From Hyalella azteca (lineage: Eukaryota > Arthropoda > Malacostraca > Amphipoda > Hyalellidae): DNA of 64,000 nucleotides. Position numbers and translations under genes: made by a program. Below, one piece after another: positions 13,441 through 24,638 of this stretch. The stretch is taken from contig NW_025936006.1 of the NCBI RefSeq assembly GCF_000764305.2, forward strand, positions 444,388-508,387, in the 5' to 3' direction. Under the pieces are notes generated by a model that was given only the letters and a program-made list of their open reading frames with translations, had not been told where the DNA came from and ran no database searches. Every line of letters starts with the position of its first letter. Position 1 is the first letter of the stretch.

Positions 13441-13619
13441 GTGAACTTGCGATATAAGCAGACTGATAATATAAGTGCTTATAAACGATCTTGTTCTATC
13501 CTGTTTTTACGCTTTTATGTTGCATTTTTTATAACAATAAATTAATTTTTTTAATAAAATGATAAAATATCCCACCGCTTCTTGACAGAACTCTGCAAAA
13601 TAACTTGAAATTTCTGCAG

Positions 13620-13820
13620 CAACTAATTTATTGAGGCTTGTCGCGAAATATTTCTTTGACATTGAAGAGCGAAAACGTAAAATGAATTCAACTTATCATC
13701 ATTATCTACTTCAACAATTTGCAAGCCTCATAGAAGTTTTCATGAATAATTCACACGTGATTTTGTTACGAGCTCAGCATGAAGCCCATTTTAAAATTAT
13801 GAGTAGCTTTTCCATGGCAG
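13620..13820 (+). other. Possible exon, unrecognised
   Basis: An open stretch flanked by TTTCTGCAG on the left and GCAG followed by GTGCGT on the right. It reads TNLLRLVAKYFFDIEE, then YHHYLLQQFASLIEVFMN, then AHFKIMSSFSMA. 201 bases with phase 1 at both ends if the splice sites are real. The peptide has no family I know. A chance open frame is the main alternative. Confidence 0.2.
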
Positions 13821-13960
13821 GTGCGTATTAACCAACAGAACTGACCGTGTTGAAAAGTTCACACGCTCTCAACACACTAAGTTCTCACCAGGTGCGTAAT
13901 AATCAACACTACTGACCGTGTTAAGGAGTTCCAACACTCTCAACAAACTCCAAGTTCCCA
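13818..13960 (+). repeat. 71-bp tandem duplication containing a donor-like site
   Basis: Two diverged copies start at 13,818 and 13,889, each beginning CAGGTGCGTA, the same donor hexamer seen at the NHE exon 6 boundary. Each copy continues with CTGACCGTGTT and CTCAACA. Confidence 0.75.
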
Positions 13961-15879
13961 GCGATAGTTTACGCTCAAGATTCTGGTACACTATAATTGC
14001 AGCGCAAGCGCGCTACGCTCTAAGCCGCGGGATGCAATGCTGTTCGGTCTGCTTGCGGTTCACTTAACGTCTGAATATTGAGCCTAGGGAAATCCTGCGA
14101 TATTTTAAAATGAAACTAAAAGAAGAATGAAGATGGAGATGAACTTGCTCGGGAAGGCGGCGCTAAAAAGGCAATTTCCTGTGGCGTGTTTCCTTTAGGC
14201 GCAGGCAGCGCCTTAGGGAGCGTCCATGAAAAAATGAAATTCTTCCCTGGCTCGCCAATAAGTGAATTCTGGTGAATAAGTCTCCAGCTATATTACTTGC
14301 CTCATGGCTAACAACAAAGCTTAACGAATGGATAGCTCGCTGCGTTATGATGCCGTGGCTCCATTGCGAGGAAATATTAATGAAGAACAATATTTGCTTT
14401 ATGATATGAAATACGAAGCATAAAAAAGCATCTCGCAGATGCATAATATATTATGTATTGTAGTGGACTTTACTAAATCCAAGAGACTACAATCTTGCGT
14501 TTTTACAATTCGATGCTCTGGGGGATAGGAAGCTTCTCTTCCAATACTACGTCCGCAATTTCTACGATATCCTCTATCATCTAGTTGAACGGAAACAAAC
14601 TGGATCATATATAAAACAACTTTTGCAATTTCTGACTAAAACTTTGCCTTATTTAAACTCGTATTTCAAACATATTTTGCAATTTTTCTTATTTCATATT
14701 TTAGAGCGCCGCTACCAGACAAATATTAACGTCAAGAAGACATGCTCAGTCATCTTGATGTGTCATTAGAAACTCTTCCGTTGTATAGGGCGGGAAAGTT
14801 CTAATTGAAAATGTTTGTCCCTCTAATACGTACGACGGTGCGAGAAGCAGCGTCATGTATATGTGGACGTCGCCAACCCTGTGGGTGTTCGGTATACACT
14901 CGAGACTTGCGGTATACAACATTAATATTTATCTCAACCGGTGTTACTAAAATTAATTCCATGCTCTATGTGACCGAATGCCGCATCTCCTTAAAGATAT
15001 GCGTTTGCTCACGCAATTGTGACGTTAGATTTTGTCGTAACCATAAAACCATATCTCCATTTGACTTACTTAGAGCTTTCCCCACAATTTTAGTTTTGCT
15101 TACATCTTTGATCTATGCATTTATGTTTTAAATTCTAGCCAAATAGGACTGCACGGCACACGCAATTGTACACGCGTAATTTGTCAAATATACGAGTGAA
15201 ATCTCGGTGTGCGAAATGAACTGAACCAAGAGTCAGCTGATACAACGATAGAAAGTGAAGCATTGTGAAGTAAACATTTATTTATAAGTTAAAATGAAAG
15301 TTATGTCATAAATTAAAAGCATTGACCAGCGTTGAAATAAATGTGCCAAATGCGTCACAGATTTTACTGCGTGATGGCCCGCATCAATTAAGGATAATTT
15401 TTATAAGATTCTTTGTGAATAATCAATTTGGGTCATATCTGTTAGTTTTTTCTCTATAAACCTAAAGAAGATTTAGTAATAATGAATTGGCTTGAATGTT
15501 TGCGACAGTTGGTCACAAACCAACCATGCCATAAACCTCTCAGAACTAATTCCAAAGAATTGCCACGGTCTGCTGAAGAAAATACTGCCTCTAGATTTTC
15601 CGACTGTCCGAAACGAAATCATTCATCATGGAACAAAGGCTAAGGAAAAAAATGCAATGGAAATTCCCAAGATTTTGGTTTAATATTGAAGGTCAGACCA
15701 CCTGCAGCTCTAATGAGCAGCCCCATTGCGGCTAAAGCTTCATTCTTACAGAAATTTTATGGTAGAAATTTGTCGCAAATCTCAAAACTTCGAGAAAAAA
15801 TCTCTTCATTGCTGAGTGTCAAATGGAGCAATCTTTGTGGCCTCCGGAGATTTTTCACTGATAGAGCAGACTTCAATTA

Positions 15880-15935
15880 TTTCTATAGGCTCAATACTTC
15901 TATAGGCTCAATTATTTCTATAGGCTCATTAGTGG
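15880..15935 (+). repeat. Short tandem repeat, TTTCTATAGGCTCAAT unit
   Basis: Three imperfect copies of about 16-21 bases containing TTCTATAGGCTCA. Confidence 0.8.
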
Positions 15936-17457
15936 AGCAATCGCTAGGAATCCCGAAATAAACCTGGTGGTCAGGCTTCACTGAAAAATTTTTGCAATTG
16001 AGGCTTTACTCGTTCTGATTGTTGTTAATTTGAATTAATAGATAATAAAGAGTGAAGACTAAGATAGCTTTGACAAGTGAAGTGGCAAATGGAAATAATA
16101 AACTATTTCAAGCAGCAGCATCAACTGTCTTTAAGTCATTATACTACTTAAGGCACACTTCATGCGAGCACTCACCCAATGAGGTTATAACGCTTTAAAA
16201 GAACACTGCATGTCAACGAGGGAATATTTTTATATGCAGCCTTTCAATCACATTGATACGTGTTTCTTAATAGTCATTCAAAAGCGTAGCATACACATCC
16301 TCAATGCTTCTATGTTGTTCTAAAATTGAAATTTTTTCATCCAAATCTGAAACGTGCATCGAGATGAGCATGCATCATCCAACCGACGAGTAGCCACGGA
16401 TCCAAGCTGCGGAGGTTGGCCTGTCATTCACCCTTGTGCTTCCGTTCATCTACAGCGCCGCGACTTGCACTTCTCTAGAATCTTTTTGAGAGGCTTCATT
16501 AATCATCCCCGGGAAGCGACATCTGGTGAACGATGCGGCCACTTTCAAATTACTAAGCGAGGCAGACCTTCATCAGCACCACCGATGTCCTGCGCCTGAA
16601 ACTTCCTAAGATGTTCGAGGGAAAATACTAGGGGAATGCGTAGGCATTCGCACGCGCTTAATTCGTACACAGGAATTTATGGGTGAATTCCAAGCAACAA
16701 CTCGTGATTGCGGAACTGGTAATTACTTTTATGTTCCGCCATTTGTACACAGAACGAGCGATCTCGATTTTTCAGTGCCCGCTGCATAACACTAAACTTT
16801 ATTAGTAATTTAAATAAAAGACATCTTGCATTTAACACTAGAATTAGGAATTATGCCCCATAAGATTTGTGCTTAGAATGCATAATTTTCTGAAATTACT
16901 TATTTATGGTTCGTATAATCCCAATAAATACAGAAAACTTTACTTTTGGGTGTCCAAATTTGACAGAAAAACTGACAAATAATTCATGCGTCCTGTCAGT
17001 GCACGGCCTCGATGCTATTTTATGCAAGTAATTGTATAACTAAAAATGCTAAAAAGTGCTAAAAAGTTCAAAAAGAATTTAAATGCAAAGAAATTTAGCA
17101 TAGAAACAGCAAATACATTCGCAATATCTTCGTTGAAAACGTTTCGAAGACGAGCAACGTCATCAGTTCAAAAATTTTTGAGATCACAAGTACAATCAAC
17201 CGAGAGATTAAAAATTTACATGAAAGAGATTGAGGCCTAAGTAACGAAAAACAGACTTCGGAACCTAAAATAAATATGCGATAATATGCAACTCATGCGA
17301 TTTAAAGCGGTCCGTGGTTTCTTATCTGTGTCAAATCAGAGTAAAGAATTAAAATCGAAATTTATATATCGACGGTCAATCAAACTCCATGAAACGGTAA
17401 TTCCGTGCTCGCACACTTGGCTCAAATTAGCGATATGAACGAAGTTTTGTGAGGGTT

Positions 17458-17550
17458 ATTATTATTTATATTATTTATTTATATTATTAATAATATTATT
17501 ATATTATTATTATTTTATTATTATTTATAATATTCTTATAAATAATAACC
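17458..17550. repeat. AT-rich microsatellite (TTA/TTTA)
   Basis: A run of ATTATT and TTTATA permutations. Confidence 0.85.
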
Positions 17551-18203
17551 GAATAAATTTTAAATCAGTGAAAGCTTTTCAAAAATTGTCATCATTTCAT
17601 ACTATATGTCAGCTTCAAGCCTGACCGTGTACTCAATGACATGACAACTCCAGAAAAAAAAATGCATTTTTTTCGGATGAAATCCATCGAAGGAAATCTT
17701 ATTCATTTCACTGAAGCTCGTCGAGGAACAACGGCCATTTCGGATCCAGAGGGTATTCTGGGGAAGAGAATTATTATTTCATCTATATTTTCTACGTGCT
17801 ATTGTTACTGACGTGAACTCTCGCTGACATTCGTCGCATATTTTGTTTTATTGCCCACGTTCGTGCAGCTCTGCCGCTTTTAATTGATTTAGATGATCCT
17901 ATAACAGTTGTATCTAGTTTAATTGATTTATATTAATTATATAATTTTCTATTACTAGTCTATGAAAAAATCAAAATACCGCCAATATCAAAGTGTCTGA
18001 TCAGAAATAATTCATGCTTTCGTTATAAGAAATTCAATATATGTGAATGACAATACCAGATTTAATTTCACGTTACTTCTTGGGGTAAAAATATTATTTT
18101 TCATTTTCGAACATGCTTTATCTGCAGTTCAAAGTTGTTATAAAGGTAAAAACACGCGGACGAGGGCGAGTCCAGCAGCACAACAGAACAAGGTCCACAG
18201 CAT

Positions 18204-18286
18204 GAGACAAGGATCTTCCCTCTAGCAAGACTAGTTGGGCGGCAAGAGACAAGGGAATCTCTCCAGCAAGACTAGTTGGGCAGCAA
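18204..18286 (+). repeat. 42-bp tandem duplication
   Basis: Two copies start GAGACAAGG at 18,204 and 18,246 and share AGCAAGACTAGTTGGGC. Confidence 0.85.
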
Positions 18287-19893
18287 AGGATTTTTTTCCA
18301 ACCAAAGACGCAATCAAGAAAGCGAGTAAATCCTCTTAGCGGCGCACGCGTCTCCTTTAACGGAAAATAATGCCGGTCTCGCAGCACCGATACGCCTCTC
18401 CAGATTTGGACCCTGGTTGCGCGAACTTATAGTCCCGCATGAGCCTTTCCCATTGTTCTGCTTCAGCACAAAATCTAAACTTATTGTCTTGAAAACGATG
18501 CGAACTCATATTCTGTGCAATACCAATTAAGTTTTATAGTAGATTTTTGAAGCACGACTCATCATGCACCTGACCTTTAAGCTGATTCTGCTCTCAAAAA
18601 ACAAAGCTGTTATGTCCTGAAACGCTGAGTTTGGGCTCAAATAGATTTGGCAACATTTATCTGAAATTACTTAATACCTTATTTTGAGTGCTTAATTCCT
18701 TCATTAACTGTTCAACAATCACAAGATTCATGTGCAGTGATGGAATGATATTTTTTCTCGTTGTCACCATGCAAATTGCAAGTACATTGTTTGTTTCTTG
18801 AGTAAATTTAGAGTCCATCATCAGTACATTGCGTAGCGAGGCTGCTGTGCTGCCAAATTTACAGTGCAGTAAATTATTTTTGCTTAAAAAGTTGTAGGCC
18901 AAACTTGTAGGCGAAATATTCTGAAGTTCACACAACTGCCCCAGTAATAATTAAGAATCTTGATCAAAATATCAAGATGTAATTGAGTTCCTCCATGTGA
19001 AGAGAACGTAGTGCCACAACTGATGAGTGTTTCCAAGCACTGTGAAGAAATTCAGCCACAACACTCTAGGCGTGGCTGGCATACATTGTGTAATTTAGGA
19101 GTGGTAATATATGAATAAGTTCACATATATTGGTCTAACTTATTTAAACTAAATTTTTTCCTTATTTTTAACCAATATTTTGTCTCTGCTCAAGTAACAA
19201 GGCTATATTGATCTTGAATATATAAATTAAACCAATACTCCTAGAATTCCACCCTCATTAGGATACATCATAAGAATAGCACACGTCGCTTGAATAGAAT
19301 GCATCATTAGAATAATATACATTCACCGTAACAAATCGACCTAAGATGTTTCAATGACTGGCCGCATCACTTATAAAAATTGTATCAACATCCGTGCCAA
19401 GTCAACCAATGACCGGACGCTATTTGTAAAAGGCTGGACAGTATACCAAATGCGCACGACAATTGATAAATTGAAAATATTTCCAGATAAACTGTATGCA
19501 GAAAAAGACCAATCGGGTGTCCAAAGAAAGAGCTAGAGTTCGTTAAAAAGGTGACAATTAAAAAGTAATTAGGCGATCTAGCAATAAAAATCATAAATAA
19601 ACACCTGAATACGGAAAAACCATCATTTTGTTCACGAATTTTAAAGTATTAAATAAAATATGATCCTGCCAGTATCGCACTCAACGTCTTACCCTGGCGC
19701 GCGGAGTCAAAACCACTAACTGGGAACTAGACGCCTGTCGTGATCAAGCAGCTGAAAACTTTTTAAATATTTTATTTACAGGCCTCTGGTAAGCAGATAA
19801 TATATCTCCCAGCCTGAGCACAACTGGAATTTTTGTTTGGATATTTCGCATCACTGTTATACCTCTATTTCTTCTTTTCCTTTGTATCTAAAG

Positions 19894-20010
19894 GCGGCAC
19901 CTCCATCAGCCTGCAATGCTATACATTAGCTGAAAAACTCCAACGTACCATAAATAGACGAGACGACACGACAGAGCTAGACGAGATTAATATTCATGGC
20001 CTAAATGCAA
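19894..20010 (+). other. Possible exon, unrecognised
   Basis: Preceded by a long pyrimidine tract ending TATCTAAAG and followed by GTAGGA. The frame reads GTSISLQCYTLAEKLQ, then RTINRRDDTTELDEINIHGL, then NA, charged and protein-like, with phase 1 at both ends (117 bases). About 100 bases upstream, TTTATTTACAG is followed by seven bases and GTAAGC, also splice-like. No family identified. Confidence 0.3.
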
Positions 20011-20044
20011 GTAGGAAGTTGGCAACCTACTATATAATACTCAC

Positions 20045-20330
20045 TAACATGGCAGACCTTCACTAGAATAGAATACTCTCACCGGAATAGCAGACACTTA
20101 TTGGAATAGCATACACTGACCAGAATAGGATGCACTTTCCAGAATAGGATAACCTCACCAGAATAGGATACAATCGCCAGAATGGGATCCAATCAGCGAA
20201 TAGCAGACACTCATTGAAATAGCATACACTCACCAGAATAGTATACACTCACTAGAAAACGCGCGCTAGGATCGCAGACCTTCACTAGAATGGAATGCTA
20301 GCACCAGAATGTGTCGCACTTACATTGCCA
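20045..20330 (+). repeat. Degenerate 21-22-bp minisatellite
   Basis: About twelve copies of a unit near CACCAGAATAGGATACACT. It starts 35 bases after the end of the possible exon at 19,894-20,010. A related diverged phrase occurs at 19,240-19,330. Confidence 0.85.
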
Positions 20331-20436
20331 TTCCTGCCGCGTCGCACCGACGGGCACAAGTCATTTGCCAAGCAAAGACTTGTCTAGCTGGAGACGCATT
20401 ACATAAAAATTTTAGTTTTCTCATATTTTGAAGTAG

Positions 20437-20650
20437 CATTTTCGCATATTACAGTTTACTGACAGTATTTTCGCATATTACAGTTTACTGACAGTATTTT
20501 TGCATATTACAGTGTATTGACCGTATTTTTGCATAATACAGTTTACTGACAGTATTTTTGCATATTACATACAGTTTACTGGCCGTATTTTTGCATATTA
20601 CAGTTAACCGACAGTATTTTCGCACGCACAGTTTACTGTCCTTGGTATAT
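20437..20650 (+). repeat. 29-bp minisatellite, about seven units
   Basis: Unit TTTACTGACAGTATTTT followed by GCATATTACAG; the last copies are diverged. Confidence 0.9.
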
Positions 20651-23600
20651 TTGCACATTGCTGGTCGTCCAGAATATCTTGTTAATAATTGATGTTAACT
20701 GAATAATCCACGTACGTTAAGCCCTCCGACACTGACTCCCCTCCCTCCGTCTTGAATGAAATAAACCCGCTGCCTCATCCTGAGCATATAATCTCCGCAG
20801 CGCCCATTGAGCTCATCCAGAGCATCGCCCTCCATTTCTCCAATAATGAAAACAAAAGCGCCAGCTAAAGGAATTGTCATATTTTTCTCTATATTATCAT
20901 TGGATGGCAGAATTCTGGTGCCGTTTTTCAAATGAAGCGGTTTTTACGGCAGGACCAAAGTTCCGTTTTATAGCGCGCATTTTTGAGCGCCCCAGCTTTC
21001 CTGAAATATTCACGTATAAAGTTTGAGTCATAAAATAATTAACGAGATTTAGCTACAGAAAACGCAAGACTAGAAGAGAAGTTTAAACTTGCCTCTGGTG
21101 GCTGGTGGACTAAAAAAGACTCGGAATTTTGCACTAGAGATTTAGACGAGAATTTGTTGCGTGGGAGCCGAGGAGTGTTATGGAAACATCTATCGGGAAG
21201 CTCATGGTTTCAAGGGCTAATGCAAATGTGGACTCGGGAGATTTAAACTCTCAAATCAAAGAAGATTTACGCCATTGATTCCGTGCAATTTCGAAAATGA
21301 CAAAGATGCCTATCAGTAGCGACGCTTAAATGGAGATCCATAAGTTTCCACAACCTCAATTTGCACTTTGAGAAAATCAATCACGGTAAATAATTTTTAT
21401 CAAAATATTATCCTTTTTGTCTAGTACTTTAGTTTCATCAGCTTAACCATTCGGGAAAAAAGTTTCCGGCATACCGTTCACTTTTGACGAGACAAGCAGC
21501 CATTCAAAACGAGCCTGCAAGGAGGCTAAATTGTCAAGAGGTGCCGGAAGTTGAACATAAACTCGAGAATTTCTCACCGGCAAGTAGCTGGGAAATTTTT
21601 AACACGAGGTTACTTTCTCATGCGAGTTTTAGGTTCAGCATTCTTTTATTTAATTGATTTTATTTTCACTGGCAAGCGTAAAGCATCATGAAAAATATTA
21701 ATTTCAGAAAAAGAAGTAGGTGAATGTAGAAAGAAGTAGAGATGGTGAATAAAACAATCTGTCATCGCTAACTCATCTATTAACGCCTATCGGACATTTT
21801 GTGCTCAGGAACAGTTGCTAAAACCAACAAGAAATCAATTTATAATCATTCATTTTTATCTTAAGTATCTAACTTAAAATGTTTCTCGCACCCCTCACGT
21901 GCTATTGCAGTTATTCATTACAAAACTGAAATCGGATATGGAACGAAGGCATCGTAACGAGTGCACTAGACCATTTATAGTTCGACAAATTCACACTATT
22001 ATATCATTTTAACGATATGATTGATTGAAGAAATTAAATATTTTATTTTTAACTTATGTACCGGTACGGTAGCTACCACGCACGCTCGGTTGCATAGCTG
22101 CACATCCTTAACTCACAGGTTATGCATCTCATTAAAAGTCAAGATCTAGTGTTTAAAATAGCATTAACTTTCAAAAAAAACATATGTTCGACGTGTTAAA
22201 TAAATTCATTCTTCCCATTAAGTACATATTTAAAATATTACATTCGACGATATTTATTTCCATGCCTATACATGTCCAGCTAGCTTCACGACCATGTTGC
22301 AGGAGGAGGTAAGCCTGTAACCGCACCGACGCTCAACAGCCATTGCAACAACAGCGTCGTCTGCGTAGTCAACTTAGCGCAGTACTTGTCCTGACCTGAC
22401 CTGACTTGTCTGAACGTTTGCCACTAAAAACAAGAACTGCACCTCGTCCTGACCATCCCGATGCCCGGGACGTTTGCCACCAACAAGGACAGCACCTCGT
22501 CCTGACTGTATCTCGTCTTTAATCTGATGCATGCGTACAGACAACAATTGATTCGTCGTCTAAATGTGGAATTTAATAAGACAAAATACTTCACTTAAAA
22601 TCACTTTTTAAACCGTCTTCAAGCATTTGTTACAACCGACGAATGTATAGAGGTTTCTTTGTAAATCGTGACAATCTTATTTCATTAATTGATATCAGTT
22701 TTAGGAATGACTTAGTTATGCTTGTGAATATTCTGGCGACGACTGGCACAACATAGAATTCATCAGCTATTCAAATTCAATGAAATACGCACAATGGTAA
22801 CCGGTCTACCTAGTATATCAAATACATTGTTTGAACCAAAAGAAGTTAAATCCACTGCACTAAGGTAACATCAGGTATATATTGCCTTATTTGATTCACC
22901 AGCTCACCTGGTCGCTTATAAACAATTGAAAACGCGAGATATTTGTGAACATGGCAGAGTTGCAACTAACAAACTATACAATCAGGAATGTAGTTAATAA
23001 CTAAGCTAATGAGAAGTGAGCTGCAATAGCTATGCCTAATTTATAACAGTAAATTCATTGGTCAGAAAATAAATTCTTTTCTTATTCAGCCGATGACTCG
23101 AATCTATTTACAAGTATTTCATATGTACATGCTGTCGCCGGCAGTATGAGATGTGTGACTCAAGCCTCCAGCCCTAGAGTGCTTTTTCCTCATTAAATGG
23201 AGTTAGGCTCATTACTTTTACAACAATGAGTGGACTAACGGCCAATTCGTGCTGCATCACCGAGATAATTTTATCTGATACGCTATCGCTACTCGTGTGT
23301 CTAAAAAGCGGCCACAAATCATCACCGATTGCCATAATTTCAATAATAAATGGTCTCCATTTCATATTATTTAAAAACCACCAATAAAGTTGGTTGACTA
23401 AGTAAGTGCTAGGTTACCAACAAGTAATCTTTCATAATGACTATGTAAAGGCACTCGTTCACCTGATAAACCATCACGACTCAAGGCTTATGCAATAGAG
23501 GCATTAGAGCTTCAAATGCGCAGTAAGCTTTCATAAACGTATAACTATTTTCCTTTCAACGAAATTCCTTGTAAGACTTAATTATATTCTAATTATTAGC

Positions 23601-24399
23601 TATCACTTAAGCAAGAATGGCCTCAGGTTGTGCTTCACGTAACGTTGACGTAACATAATATTTCTGCACGTATGGTTCATGGGGAGATATCACAAAATTT
23701 TAATTCAAGTTCTCCAGGCGCTCTTCATCTAAATTTTGTGCCGCGACAGACACTTATAGGTCCTGATAGAAGCTAAGTTCATAAAAACTCTATCTTGTCA
23801 GGATAAATGTAAAAATAAATTTAAAAGTTCACATATAAATCTACAATACAATTTAAGAACCTTCCACGGAAATACATTAATATTTAACCTTGAAATGCCT
23901 TCACATAATCCTATTTGTAAAATGTGCAATCAATTTAAAACTCCCGTTCATTCCCCTGATACAGTGGCAAGATTTTCAAAAGTTAGGCACATATTTACAT
24001 CATTACAGCTTTGTGAGAATAATCCGCCGAGTGTATGTCGAGGCATTACTGGTATATAACTTTATTGTAGGTATTGTATTATATAATTACCATTGTATTG
24101 TATACTATTGGCATTGTTTTATATAATTACTATTATGCAGTATTATAACTTGGATGTTCTTACACTTGTCTTTTTAGCCTAAGTAGGAAGGTGTCTCAAA
24201 AGTTGGACGGATGCCACTCATGTTCACACGTCATACACTCAGGAAATGAATGAGACTTTGTCCAAATAGCGATGCAATTTTTGCCCTTGTCTTGGTTGTC
24301 CTGACATTTTGGTTCAGAAAAAGGCGCATCTGTGCTACGTCCGCTCTCAACTTGTGCGGTGGTTAAAAAAATGAGGAACTATTTGGACCATATGGCTCC
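20651..24399. other. Non-coding, downstream of the NHE gene
   Basis: No supportable gene. It holds one approximate 57-bp tandem pair at 22,412-22,505 (GACGTTTGCCAC to CACCTCGTCCTGAC). Confidence 0.55.
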
Positions 24400-24405
24400 T
24401 TTATT
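24400..24405 (-). promoter_or_regulatory. Polyadenylation signal AATAAA of the NHE gene
   Basis: AATAAA on the minus strand, 63 bases past the TAA stop of the exchanger, followed by a T-rich stretch. The position suits a short 3' untranslated region. Confidence 0.65.
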
Positions 24406-24467
24406 TGTTTGAGTGTACGCGAACCTTTCCGTTCCACCGTGACCTCGAAGTCAAGTTTTGAAGCTAA

Positions 24468-24638
24468 TTAAAACTGTGTCTCGTCGCCATGTGGTGACTT
24501 AGGCTTGCTTCTGTCGTATTTCTCCATGTTGATGACGTGTTCCTCGGGACGAGAAGGCGTCGGCGTCGTCGAGGATCTGGAGAGATCCTCCTCCTTGATG
24601 GCCGTGTTCAGCAGGGAACCGCTACTCGCTCCAGGTTC
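24468..24638 (-). CDS. NHE exon 18 (terminal coding exon)
   Basis: Acceptor CGTTTGCAG. 56 codons plus [22 protein letters not shown] to [13 protein letters not shown]. The last three residues (TQF) fit the class I PDZ ligand pattern S/T-x-hydrophobic. Confidence 0.93.
   Translation of the reverse strand, partial: EPGASSGSLLNTAIKEEDLSRSSTTPTPSRPEEHVINMEKYDRSKPKSPHGDETQF

Larger units (their letters stand above)
13961..19893. other. Non-coding with scattered short repeats
   Basis: No supportable gene. Small repeats within it are listed separately. Confidence 0.5.
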
